NCBI GenBank assembly: GCA_047495785.1
Contig: JBLDXI010000046.1
Coordinates: 1,674,001-1,738,000 of the forward strand
Length of the DNA: 64,000 bases
Reading direction: 5' to 3'
Source of the DNA: Lepidodermella squamata
Lineage: Eukaryota; Gastrotricha
The notes below the pieces were generated by a model. The model made no database searches and was not told where the DNA came from. It worked only from the letters and a program-made list of their open reading frames with translations. Below, piece after piece: positions 9,119-18,920 of the stretch (position 1 is the first letter of the stretch; each line of letters begins with the position of its first letter). Position numbers and translations under genes: made by a program.

Positions 9119-11965
9119 ATGTCGTTCGTAACTGTGCTTTATTGTAATGCTAATTCTTTTAACAATAAGATCGACAACTTGCTGATGAAAATTGGCGACG
9201 CTCCTCCGCTTGTTATCATAGTAGTAGAATCCGGCTTCAAAGAGGATAAGAAAAGCGCTAATGAGCTAGAAAGCCTTGGCTACATCTCGTTTACTCAAAA
9301 TAGAGTCGCTCATAAAAGTGGAGGGTCAGCCGGCTTCATTCATCACTCTCTCAATCCTCGCCTTCTTAGCACCTTCTCTTTCGATGGCTATATAGAATGT
9401 GTCACTTGTCTTTGTCAGCTCGATAGAACATCGCTACGGTTGGTTATCGTATATCGGTCACCTAATTCGCCAATGGAATCCATTCGTGATCTCGTGAGTT
9501 ACTTGCAAAAGCAAGTCGATACTACAGAACCCTGCGTAATGGTTGGTGACTTCAACTTGCCAGAGTTCAACTGGGTAACGTTCAAAAATCCTAGCAAATT
9601 ACTTTACTCATGTTTTACCGAGTTCTTTCTGAGAAATAATCTAATCCAATATGTTGATAAACCAACGCGTGGTGATAATATCCTCGACCTAGTCATATCT
9701 AATATTCCTAATATCGTCTCGTGTGTCGAAGTTGATGAACCGCTCGCGGCTTCTTGTGATCATAATGTTGTAAGATTCAGGATGAATGTGGAATTTTGCT
9801 CATCAAGTTCAAAGACTCATGTTTTGAGCGCCTTCAACTTTCGGAAATGCGACTACGTCAACTTTGGGAACTATGTAGATTCGGTAAACTGGCTTGTAAT
9901 GTTCTCAAACTGCAGCATGGACACCTGTTACACACGGTTTCTGCACACAATCTATCGAGGCATTTTGCTATTCGTACCTCGACGGAAGACTCGTAAGCGA
10001 AAGAAAGGGCGAATGCCCTGGGTCAGCGCGGCCATTCAGCGGTTATCAAATAGGAAAAGTCGCCTGTACCGCCAATGGAGAGCAAGTGGGAAATTATCAT
10101 CTGACTTTCTTCGCTATAAAGCGGCCTGCTTAATGTATGATTGTGAATATCGCAAGGCTAGACGAAATTACGAGGAAAATCTGCTCTCTGCTAACAAAAT
10201 TGATGATCTGTACAATTACTTCTCTATGCGTTTCAAAGCTCGCCCAGCGATTCCAGCCCTAGTTTTGAACAACGTTAGCATTGTGGATGATTCAGGTAAG
10301 GCTGAAGCCTTTAGGCAGCAATTCGCTGGAGCCTACAACAATAAGTCATTCTCAGCTACACCGAACTTTAAGGCTGTAAACGACTGTATTCAGACCATAG
10401 ATTTTACTGCTGATTTGGTGTATGATTATGTCTGTCAGATCAAAGAAAAGCCAGTAGGTGGTGTTGATAATCTACCAGCCGTCTTGATAAAAAAACTAGC
10501 TCGATCGCTTTGTACGCCTTTATCTTTGTTATTTCAAATATCATTAGTGACCGGTGAAATTCCTCTTGTGTGGAAATACGCAAATGTGGCTCCTATCTAT
10601 AAGAAGAGTGGTGATGCTTCTTCGGCGGGGAATTACAGACCCGTTAGTCTAACCTGTATTCTATGTAAAGTTCAGGAAACTATTGTAAAAGACAAATTGT
10701 TGATATACTTGAACAGGAATAACTTGATCCCAGATAACCAATTCGGTTTCATATCGCGCAGATGTTGCGAGACGCAGCTCCTCTCTTGTACTAACGACTG
10801 GCTTGGTTTTCTAGACCAACTCCTCGATGTTGTAGTTATTTACCTCGATCTTTCCAAGGCTTTCGATACAGTTCCGATCACATTGTTGTTAGCAAAGCTT
10901 CTTGACATTAACGTTTGTGGCGCGCTCCTTCGCTGGATAAAAGCTTTTCTTTCCGATCGTTTCTTTCGTGTGATTGTCAACTCTGAAGCCTCGGAATGGT
11001 CCCCCGTAACTTCCGGGGTGCCTCAAGGCTCGGTTCTTGGTCCGATATTGTTTCTGATATACACATCGGATGTAAACTCGTGTATTCTGAAATCGATTAT
11101 GAAGTTATTTGCTGATGACACGAAGCTATACAAGGTCATTCGTAATCTCACAGACTGCTTTGAACTTCAGGAAGACTTAGATCGGTTAATCAAATGGTTT
11201 GACGATAACGGATTGTCTGTTAATTCTAAAAAATGTGTCGTACTGAGAATGGGCAAAAATGAATTTCCGTTTCAATTTAGCATCAATGGTGTGGACCTGC
11301 AAGTTGTCAACTCAGTGAAAGATCTCGGTGTTACTATCGATTCAAAGCTATCTTTTTCAGATCATTGTCAGTCTCTCGCAGCGAAATGTAATCGTATTAA
11401 TGGAATGATAGCCAAATCATTTTCGTCTAAGGCCCTCCGATTTAGAGCGTATAAAACATACACATTATCTCGTTTGGACTTCTGTCCAGCCGTGTACTCG
11501 CCTTTTTCATTACAGGATATTGATGACCTTGAATCGGTACAAAAGCGGTTCACAAAAAGACTACTCTATCGAAGCTCGTATCACGAAACGGTCGAGGGTG
11601 CATCTTATGAGGAACGTCTACAGAAATTGGGCTTAACGACGCTAGAGGTTCGCCGCTTCCAACATGACCTCATTCTAATGCATAAAATGTATCAGGGTTG
11701 TATTGATATAAATTTCTCTGACTTTTTTATAATCTCCCGAAACTCTCGCCTTCCTCCTCATTCTGTGACGATGAAAGCGGTTAGAAATAACCTGAACTAT
11801 AAATTTAGCTTCTCCAGGCGCGTGCGTGCTGCGTGGAACCGTCTGCCGTCTTGCGTGGTTAACAACTCTCACAGTGCTTTTTGCAAACATATAAAATTTA
11901 ATTCGCCTTCATTGGTAAACTACGTGACTTCTGTGGTGAGGCGCCAAGAAACAACTTTCTGCTAA
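9119..11965 (+). CDS. LINE ORF2: endonuclease-reverse transcriptase, 948 aa
   Basis: An intact frame. The N-terminal apurinic-type endonuclease shows VGDFNLPEFNW (about residue 140) and ASCDHNVVRF, the catalytic DH motif (about 215). The RT core has YRPVSLT, QFGF, the first catalytic Asp in YLDLSKAFDTV, GVPQGSVLGPILF and the FADD box (KLFADDTKLYK). A thumb region (KDLGVTIDSKLSFSDH) and the LINE-typical C-terminus RAAWNRLPSCVVN follow. This order is diagnostic of the CR1/Jockey/L2 group. All motifs needed for target-primed reverse transcription appear present. It lies 39 bp after ORF1 and would be translated from the same bicistronic RNA. Confidence 0.93.
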   Translation: MSFVTVLYCNANSFNNKIDNLLMKIGDAPPLVIIVVESGFKEDKKSANELESLGYISFTQNRVAHKSGGSAGFIHHSLNPRLLSTFSFDGYIECVTCLCQLDRTSLRLVIVYRSPNSPMESIRDLVSYLQKQVDTTEPCVMVGDFNLPEFNWVTFKNPSKLLYSCFTEFFLRNNLIQYVDKPTRGDNILDLVISNIPNIVSCVEVDEPLAASCDHNVVRFRMNVEFCSSSSKTHVLSAFNFRKCDYVNFGNYVDSVNWLVMFSNCSMDTCYTRFLHTIYRGILLFVPRRKTRKRKKGRMPWVSAAIQRLSNRKSRLYRQWRASGKLSSDFLRYKAACLMYDCEYRKARRNYEENLLSANKIDDLYNYFSMRFKARPAIPALVLNNVSIVDDSGKAEAFRQQFAGAYNNKSFSATPNFKAVNDCIQTIDFTADLVYDYVCQIKEKPVGGVDNLPAVLIKKLARSLCTPLSLLFQISLVTGEIPLVWKYANVAPIYKKSGDASSAGNYRPVSLTCILCKVQETIVKDKLLIYLNRNNLIPDNQFGFISRRCCETQLLSCTNDWLGFLDQLLDVVVIYLDLSKAFDTVPITLLLAKLLDINVCGALLRWIKAFLSDRFFRVIVNSEASEWSPVTSGVPQGSVLGPILFLIYTSDVNSCILKSIMKLFADDTKLYKVIRNLTDCFELQEDLDRLIKWFDDNGLSVNSKKCVVLRMGKNEFPFQFSINGVDLQVVNSVKDLGVTIDSKLSFSDHCQSLAAKCNRINGMIAKSFSSKALRFRAYKTYTLSRLDFCPAVYSPFSLQDIDDLESVQKRFTKRLLYRSSYHETVEGASYEERLQKLGLTTLEVRRFQHDLILMHKMYQGCIDINFSDFFIISRNSRLPPHSVTMKAVRNNLNYKFSFSRRVRAAWNRLPSCVVNNSHSAFCKHIKFNSPSLVNYVTSVVRRQETTFC

Positions 11966-12011
11966 ACTAAACTTAACTATTTGCTAACTGTTGAAAAACA
12001 ATTTGCAATAA

Positions 12012-12045
12012 AAATGAGAATGAGAATGAGAATGAGAATGAATGA
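12012..12045 (+). repeat. hexamer microsatellite tail of the LINE
   Basis: Four and a half TGAGAA-type units directly follow the LINE 3' UTR and an AATAAA-like word. This is the 3' terminus expected for CR1-like elements. Confidence 0.8.
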
Positions 12046-12205
12046 GTTTTAATCCTTCCGCCGATTTTCGTACACTTTCTTTAGAACGGATCTAGTTGAA
12101 ACTCGCGCATAACTACATGTTAATACATGTTTACATATACGATTCCTAGAATAGAGTAACGTGGTTGTTATATTATATAAGGTTGCGCGGTGTATCGGAT
12201 AACAG

Positions 12206-12215
12206 ATTACGATAT
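12206..12215 (+). promoter_or_regulatory. TATA-box candidate
   Basis: A gatataaaag word lies about 120 bp upstream of ATG 12332, embedded in AT-rich DNA. It is the best core-promoter-like element for the following ORF. Position is approximate and no experimental support exists. Confidence 0.35.
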
Positions 12216-12331
12216 AAAAGAGCTCTAAGTTTTATCAGAGTTTTATCACGCCGTTTTCTTAGTTATAGGAACGTTGATATTAGATAACGGATTTCTCTCA
12301 AGAAAATCCCTTTTTCACAAAAACCTGAAAC

Positions 12332-13081
12332 ATGAGCCTTACATATGCGCCTACTGTTAGGAGCTTCGGCAAGAAGACACATTTACGGTGCAAATTGACG
12401 AATGCGAAAGGAAAAAACGTCGATTCGCGATCAGATCACCAGAATGGACAGCAGGAAGAAATGGAGTCGGCCTTCGCCAATCTACTGGATGCGCGAATTC
12501 ATTTGAGAAATGCACTGGAAGCTGATATGTTGGGGAATTCGAAAAAAAATTGCGATCGCAAGGAAAAAGAATTGACGTTTAATGCTCTTCACAAGAGCAT
12601 ATCATGCATTGGGGTAATTTATATCAATTCGAGTTGTCTTGGCGTCAAATATTTGGATATCACCGATTTTCTCAACGGCATGGTGTCACCGCATTGTGAT
12701 CGGCTTACATTTTTCCAAGACTGTAAGAATCGCACGTACGATATTCATGGCGATTTGATTCGCTTCCGAACAAGTGGCGTCGTCCTAAATGTCGCACAGG
12801 TTTATTGCCTGTCATGCAAAATCAGCTGCCTGAGAATGCTGTTTAATATACGACAGTCCACTGAGCCACCATCGCCGTGCTCGGAGAGCGAGAGTGAGAT
12901 CTTCGAGAGCGATGGCTCGCTGTACACGGGAGCTGCGGCTAGAATCCAGTTTATGGCAGCCCAAATTGACGCAAATATGCCAAAAAATATATTTGAAGCT
13001 ACATTTTACGACGGAGAAATGGCAACAAACCGGAATGCCCCAGTATGGCTCAATTGCTTTGGCAAACATATTATGGCATAA
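12332..13081 (+). CDS. orphan protein, 249 aa
   Basis: An ORF from ATG 12332 to TAA 13079-13081. The N-terminus is basic and polar. The middle carries several Cys residues (CIGVIYINSSCLGVKYLDITDF, YCLSCKISCLRML). A Ser/Glu acidic stretch (SESESEIFESDGS) lies around residues 188-200. No signal peptide, membrane segment or known domain was seen. An intron may be hidden near 12840, because the sequence character changes there. It sits between a LINE and an inverted-repeat element, so it could be a single-copy orphan gene or part of an unrecognised repeat. Confidence rests on length and the upstream TATA word only. Confidence 0.45.
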   Translation: MSLTYAPTVRSFGKKTHLRCKLTNAKGKNVDSRSDHQNGQQEEMESAFANLLDARIHLRNALEADMLGNSKKNCDRKEKELTFNALHKSISCIGVIYINSSCLGVKYLDITDFLNGMVSPHCDRLTFFQDCKNRTYDIHGDLIRFRTSGVVLNVAQVYCLSCKISCLRMLFNIRQSTEPPSPCSESESEIFESDGSLYTGAAARIQFMAAQIDANMPKNIFEATFYDGEMATNRNAPVWLNCFGKHIMA

Positions 13082-13428
13082 CTCATACTGTAACACACAC
13101 TTTGGCAAAGCTCAAGACGTAGAAAAAGCAAATGGCACACTTTCGATTCTAAACCACGAGTAAAATCAACAAAGTCAATTGTATTGCTAACTGATACGAT
13201 ACCGTAAGCTGGTCTTATTTCGTAATTTTGGACACTTATGACTTTGAAATTAAATTACTCCTCCGTTCAAAATGCATAATATAGTCCCGAGTCTTGTCCA
13301 TCAAACGGATATGTATGCGAAGAATTCTTCGCAGGCATGTCCCGCGCCCCAAAATTGCTAAATTTTCACCAAGTAGGTATTTTTTGGTGGAAAGAAGCGG
13401 AAAAGAAGAAGCGCCATCGATTTAGTAA

Positions 13429-14448
13429 TGCCCCAGTCAAAAGCCGCTAGGCCTGTGGTAGGCCTAGAGGGCAATTTCCCGCTTTAGGCCTATGGTAGGC
13501 CTACGTTTGCCCCTTTTTCTAGGCCTAGACTAGGCTAGACTTAAGAGGTATACCCGCAACAATAATTATGACGGGCTACCCCTGCTCCCTGAGCTCTCAG
13601 GTGCCAGTAACCATTGCAGATCGACTCGAAACATTGTTTGAAAGAATCGAAAGACGAATCGCTCGATGTTGACTTGTGTCGTCGGTTGGAGTCGAACCCG
13701 GGTCGCCTTGCCAAAGAGGTGGACGCGCTACCACTAGACCAGCTGGTCACGCTTATACAGTAGGGGTTAATAGGGGTTTATAAGTTTCAAGTCGGTTTTT
13801 TCGGAATTTCTTTGCACGTGCAAGGGAGATAGAGATTCATCGAGAAGGTCAGTTTGCTCATAGCGCAGTTGGTCGGAGGTCCACGGTCACCCAGGGTCAC
13901 CCATGGTACCCACAGAGGGTGTCTAATTCCCATTATTGGTCATTTTTGTGTATAACTTATTTTATTTTTATTTTTTTTATTTTTTTATTTTCATTATTCT
14001 TCCTCTTCCAGTTCTTCATGAGGAATCTAATGGTTAAATCAGTTTCCACGTAGGACACATGGTCATTACGATGTGGGTAAATGAAGCCTGACCAGTAGAT
14101 TACCCAGAAAGGGACATAATCTGTAATGTTGTTAATTTTATCGATGGTATATATGGTAAGATGGATGAAGCTCTACGCTGAAATTGATTCACAAATGATT
14201 GAAATTCAAACATATTATCCTATGCTCAGATCTCATAATTTCATATACACAAGTCATAAATACACCAATCGGCTTCATGCAATGCCTAGGCCTACCCTAG
14301 GCCTAACCTAGGCCTACAGAGAAATAAGTAGGCCTATCGCAGGCCTAACAATCTCGAGCCATTTTTACCAGGCCTAGCCTAGGCCTATATCTCAACTGGG
14401 CAGGCGCGAATAGGCCTAGCCTAGGCCTAGCGGCTTTTGACTGGGTGC
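13429..14448. mobile_element. inner TIR element rich in AGGCCTA palindromes
   Basis: A perfect 23-bp inverted repeat (cccagtcaaaagccgctagg... at 13432-13454; its reverse complement at 14423-14445) lies inside the outer element. TGC sits on both outer sides (13429-13431 and 14446-14448), fitting a 3-bp target duplication. Both arms contain many copies of the palindrome TAGGCCTA (at least three sites in 13447-13530 and more than eight in 14285-14432). No transposase is encoded. The interior carries a tRNA-like SINE on the minus strand. Confidence 0.65.
13541..13750 (-). mobile_element. tRNA-derived SINE or tRNA pseudogene
   Basis: On the minus strand from about 13750 the sequence reads like a tRNA: an A-box region TGGTCTAGTGGTAGCGC and, about 30 nt later, a B-box GGTTCGACTCC preceded by CCCG. 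The anticodon arm does not pair cleanly and the acceptor stem cannot be closed, so it is not a functional tRNA. An unrelated body of about 130 bp follows. This is the structure expected of a tRNA-headed SINE; the 3' boundary is a guess. Confidence 0.5.
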
Positions 14449-14564
14449 TGTTATGTTCAAAATTTTGACATCTTTTGACATAAAGCGCGTAAAATAATTC
14501 ATCCACCTCAAAGTATGAAGCCCGAAAAACACGTTTTTGTCCGAAATAAGACCAGCTTACGGTA

Positions 14565-15640
14565 ATTAAAATTGAATTAGCAGTTCAAACGTAAAACGCA
14601 ACATTTTGACGAGTTGATAGAGAGACCATGTTGTTCAAACCACCTAAAAATGTTATTAAATCTTCATGCAGTTTTTCACAGTCATATTGAGATTCAATAA
14701 TTTTTAATAATAAATAAAATAATAATAAATAATAATTTCAAATGAATAATAAATAAATAATAATTGCTTGGCCAGAGAATTAGTGAGACACTTATCAACA
14801 AAAATTTTTAAAATTAAAAATAACAAAGGCCCCAGCACTAATCGCTGTGGACAACAGATGGCAGAGAACACCAGGTAGGAAAACGTGAAGGAATTCTTAC
14901 ACGAAAGCACCGATCATAGAGATAAGATCGGAGCCAAGAGGATAGTTTTCGACTAATAATAGAAAATTAATGTCACCGGATAAGCCAAATCAGGAGCTAA
15001 TGTTTTAGTAAAAATTGAGGTAGTAAATCTGCCCCCCCCCCCCCCCCACCAAACTTTGGTTTCAAAGCAGAAAGTAAATGGCTGGGGTGGCGACTTCCGC
15101 TGATTGGCAAGCAGACAAGCTGATAGCTTTTGCCCCAGCTCGGACCAAACTGAAATGACTAGTTGCGGCGTTGAAGTTGTCGAGAAGTCATATTCGGACA
15201 TCAGGGAATCTTTTAAAGCTTCGTTGGACATTTTTGCTTTCTTTTATTTTCTTGTTTGGCATACTGAGACTTCTAGTAGCTCACAAGAAAAAACCATGTT
15301 ATCAGTCCTGGGTGGCCCAAATATGACGAGTACCGAGGTGTCCAAGCCTAAGGAAGCTCGATATTTTTTATGTAAAATAAATATTTATGATACATAAAAT
15401 TATGTATGTATATGTGTTCATCGCGGAGCATTTCCAGAACAAATTTTTTGAATCTGTCCGAACCTTGACCATTAGGTAGCTGGAATTTAACGTCCTAGAT
15501 CAGTTAAGGCTGAGGATTCATTTAACAATCGAACAGAGGTGTTGGAAGTTTCTCAACCGGTGTTGGCTAAGGTGTTGCAGATTCCAAGATTTATCCTTAT
15601 GTAGAAAATTGAATGAGCAATTCTCGTTAAGTTGGCCTAA
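14565..15640. other. non-coding, AT-rich, with a poly-C tract
   Basis: No gene is supported. There are simple AT-rich repeats at 14695-14765 (AATAATAAATAA type) and a homopolymer run of about 17 C at 15031-15047. The C run is likely slippage-prone and a possible assembly weak spot. Confidence 0.5.
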
Positions 15641-15890
15641 TTTGTTTCATGGCAAGCTTCAAGGAGCAACCGATCAAAACAACCAGCTCACGCGACTCAG
15701 CAAAACATCAGTATCAAGTGGCATTGGTGTCAAAATTTGCTTTGGATAGCAGGCGAAAGCCCATCGAGCCCTACCAGCGGCTAGTGAAATTGGTAGACAC
15801 CTGGAATGAGCTCCCAAAACTTGCTTCCCGCAACGGGTTGACATCGAACGCTTCAAAAAGAGTGTGAATGCCCTAGGCTGCACCTCATCA
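15640..15890 (+). pseudogene. decayed LINE 3' end (ORF2 C-terminal remnant)
   Basis: One frame encodes a LINE-like terminal motif (VDTWNELP). A second frame, shifted by one base, continues VDIERFKKSVNALGC, matching the usual end of CR1-like ORF2 proteins (W-N-x-LP followed by an F-K-x-x-L box). A frameshift near 15838 separates them. Support is motif-level only. Confidence 0.4.
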
Positions 15891-15971
15891 CCGTGATAAA
15901 CGCAGCCGAAATTTTTGCGTAAATGAAAAAAAAGCGACCATGCTGTAATTAAGCTGTGTCAGCCTGGCTGC

Positions 15972-16091
15972 TTTCGACAGTGACGGGGAAACTCCCCGTT
16001 TTTTAAGCGTACGCTCATATCCTCCTCGACTACGCACCGAACGAACGAACGACGGAATACGGCCGACGACAACGGGGAGTTTCCCCGTCAT
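15972..16091. repeat. dispersed hairpin repeat, copy 1
   Basis: Contains the near-palindrome ACGGGGAAACTCCCCGT (15983-15999) and, about 75 bp on, its reverse-complement form (16072-16088), so the unit can fold back. The left half recurs at 61954-62047, including TTCGACAGTGACGGG and CATATCCTCCT. It is a MITE-like family, no coding capacity. Confidence 0.7.
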
Positions 16092-17159
16092 TCCAAGGAA
16101 TTCTCGGCAATGAATTGAAAACTCAACATTTTTTCATAACTGTTCCGGAGGTACCGCTCTTACGGAGTTTATTTACGGAACTTCCCGCGAGATGATTCTG
16201 AATTCGTTTGAATTTTGATCTCTCTTACTGACCCTAAAACATGACATGGCCTCACATCAGAAACATTTATTGGGCGGTGGAAAACCCGATATTTAAACAA
16301 ATATGTAAGATAAGTAATTAAATATTCGAATACATATTTTATGTACATATTTTGGTACATATTACTCGGGCCCTGGTGATGAGTCTCATCAAAATTCTTT
16401 GCAAAAGAATTGAAAAAACTCGAAAGATAATTGACATCTTTATTAATCTTTTAAAACAATAAAACAATAGCATTGAAGGATTCACTAATGATCCATACTG
16501 ATTGATAGGACTTATCCATCGATGATTCGGTAAAGAACGCAAAGCTGGTCGGTAAATAAAGTGTCCAACGCTGAAATGAGGAATAATCTCTGCGGCCACT
16601 ACGTGCGCGGCAACGTTCATCGTGGACGTGTTGATGCCCAATTATGTAATACCTCAGAAAAGGCGATGCGTCAATGAGTGCTCCTTTCAATTACCGAATG
16701 TTGAAGCTGGAGGAGCAGCCTCGCCCATGCCTCTCCCATCCTTACTTACGCAAGCAATGAACAATGCAAGGCCGAGACACATGGAATCTTGAACGCCTTT
16801 ATCACCCTCTTTTCGCCCTCCTATGGACGTTTGCCACGATGCAATCACGTTTTGAAAATTTCCAGTAACTGTAATAAAGTAGAATAACTGGCAGCATAAT
16901 GATTTCTTAGAGCATAAATGACGGTCTTTTCCCCATTTATTAATGCAAAACTAGTTGAAAAAATGCGTGTTCTTTTGGGTAGTACAGTCAGGGAGATGTG
17001 GCCGAATAAATCCACCTTATTATTTGTATTTTGGCCAGTACAATAACATTGTTATTGTATCAATAATTTTTGTACCACCGGACGATGACACCGAGTGTTG
17101 TTTCCCAGTTGCTATATATTCTTGTTGAGACATTTTATTTCTCTATATTAACCATTCTA
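16092..17159. other. intergenic, nothing recognised
   Basis: No supported exon, RNA gene or repeat. It contains the 3' flank of the minus-strand LRAT-like gene. Confidence 0.45.
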
Positions 17160-18801
17160 CTACTCAAGCAAAGATTTGATCTCGTCCATCAAGGACTGTA
17201 GCGATGCACTCGAGTCCTCGTCATCAGTTGATTCCCCTGAATCATCATCGATCTCACTATCCAAAGACTCTTCTTCCGTCTGTTGGCTATCGTCTTCGTC
17301 GTTCAAAAACGCAGCGTTTATTTGCTGAATAATGGCGACCATTTTTTCTACTGCGATTATGAATCGTTTCAATTCAGATCGATTTCCTGAGTTTAGTACG
17401 GGTCTGCCCCGAAGGTGTGTTAACATGATCTCGCAAATTTTTCTGGCCTCGTTTTTGAGGTGATTGTGAAAAGCCGTCGGATAGAAGCCAGTCGCGTCGA
17501 AATTAATCTCAAGACATTCCACGAAGCGCTCCAGAGATTTAGCGTGGAGCCACGGTTTCGATGTCGCTGAAATGTTCGATAGTAGCTCGCTGAGACCCTC
17601 GTGTTTTAGGGCCAAGCAAAACAAGATCAGTTTCTGAGAACCAAGACAGCTATCTGGTGCATTTTTTAAGTGATGATACGTTTGTGGCGGCATTTCAACT
17701 CGTTCGTACGCCTCAAGCCAAGCGAAGTTTTCCCTCCATTTGACAAGACGCTTCTCAGGCACTGAACATAACATGGGATCAGTTTCTTGTACGCCTAAGA
17801 ATTCCAACTCCTCGTCCTTGATGCGTAAAGATCGGTGCTCGTTACGAAAGCGAATGGCGTTCGATAACTTCATTACCCATGTAGAAGTCTCGAAAACATG
17901 TAGTAAGGACAACAAACAGAGCGAGGAAAGACCGGTCAAAATTGATGTAACGATTGAGGCGGGTGTTCCTATCGAGGTTGGACAACAAAAATAAACAATA
18001 GCTGCTAAAGCTATTGATACAGTAGCTCGAATCAGCCAAATAAAAGCAACAGTACTTTGCACACTGTAGCTAATTCCTAGGCAGCACCAAGAAGCGAAGT
18101 GCTCGCAATTCTCGAATATCAGGCCGTAACCTTTCCGCCCTAACATCGATTCCGCCCGTATAATGGTCGTCTCGCGGCAACATTTAGCTGCCTCTTCAAA
18201 GCTGACCATCGACCTTACACTTTGCTCATTGTTCAATGTTTGTTCATTCCTCCACCATGGCTTGGAATAGTCATCGTACACTTCGTCTGGAGAACAATAA
18301 TAAATGGTCAAACAGCGCAGCCTAGGGATGCTGATGACGTCTGCTAGATCGTCAGGTCGGATCGAAGCATGAATTAGCTTTTTGTCTATCCCCAACAGCC
18401 GAGATAAAAAAGAAGGTTCTCTTTGCTCGTCGTAAAGCGTATCTTTCCCAGCATCTTCTGCATGGCAAATCGGGCAGGCACAAGCCTGATCAGGGCCACT
18501 GTCGTACCTGCAAATCAATTTAAATTTCAGATGATTTTCGACTGGCCTTGTAAATTAACCGGTGAGCTAGTGTAACAGTGCCATTGTTGTTCTGTAAGAC
18601 AACGGCAAAATGTTCGACACCTCGTTGTCTTGCAAATACCACGACGGACCCAGCTTGAAGCAAGTTCTTTACGTCAGCTGAAGACATTACTGATTTGCAT
18701 TTTGGCTGTGAACTGTCACCTTCATAGTGGCTAACATCCCAAGAACCGACACGTTCCCCAATCGGAGAACAAACGTAGCGATATTTTGTATCAATACACA
18801 T
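17160..18801 (-). CDS. LRAT/NlpC-P60-like acyltransferase-domain membrane protein, 529 aa
   Basis: Two exons: 18801-18560 and 18507-17160, separated by a 52-nt GT-AG intron (frame closes, 1590 nt). The N-terminal exon has the beta-strand and His motif VVVFARQRGVEHFAVVL (catalytic His near residue 64). The second exon has the catalytic Cys motif NCEHFASWC (near residue 213), the hallmark of the LRAT/PLAAT (H-rev107) branch of the NlpC/P60 fold. A large insertion separates His and Cys. Two hydrophobic segments follow (VAFIWLIRATVSIALAAIVYF and a leucine-rich one), then a helical region and an acidic tail (DDEDSS). Family members are thiol acyltransferases or phospholipases at membranes. Substrate cannot be inferred. 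The insertion and length (PLAATs are about 160-170 aa) make it atypical. Confidence 0.72.
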
Positions 18802-18920
18802 TCTACACGTAGAAAAATAGACAGAAAAAATGCATGGAGCAAATATTTAAATAGTAGCGAACAGCAAAAATATAGGGGACGATCCTTGATCTATGTTAGG
18901 GTTAGGTTAAATCGCGTTAA

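Larger units (their letters stand above)
6310..12045 (+). mobile_element. CR1/Jockey-type non-LTR retrotransposon, interrupted by an LTR element
   Basis: A two-ORF LINE. ORF1 starts at 6310, is broken by the LTR element at 6331-8402, and resumes to 9079. ORF2 lies 39 bp downstream (9119-11965). The element ends in a short 3' tail of TGAGAA-type hexamer repeats (about 12012-12045), as is usual for CR1-like elements that end in microsatellite tails rather than poly(A). ORF2 is open from endonuclease to C-terminus, so the insertion of the LTR element in ORF1 appears to be the only disabling lesion, implying both events are young. The 5' boundary is unknown and may lie upstream of 6310. Confidence 0.85.
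13200..14564. mobile_element. outer TIR transposon flanked by TA (Tc1/mariner-like, no transposase)
   Basis: A perfect 21-bp terminal inverted repeat beginning CCGTAAGCTGGTCTTATTT lies at 13202-13222, with its reverse complement at 14542-14562. TA dinucleotides abut both ends (13200-13201, 14563-14564), the classic Tc1/mariner target duplication. Beyond the perfect ends the arms show only diverged similarity. No transposase ORF remains; the interior is filled by a second inverted-repeat element. It is therefore a non-autonomous, MITE-like carrier. Confidence 0.75.

Noticed and set aside
13670-13745. Functional tRNA on the minus strand
   Set aside because: A and B boxes are present, but the acceptor stem cannot close and the anticodon arm has mispairs. 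Better explained as a SINE head.
18900-18910. Telomere-like TTAGGGTTAGG words
   Set aside because: Only about two units and located in an intergenic or UTR position; no array.
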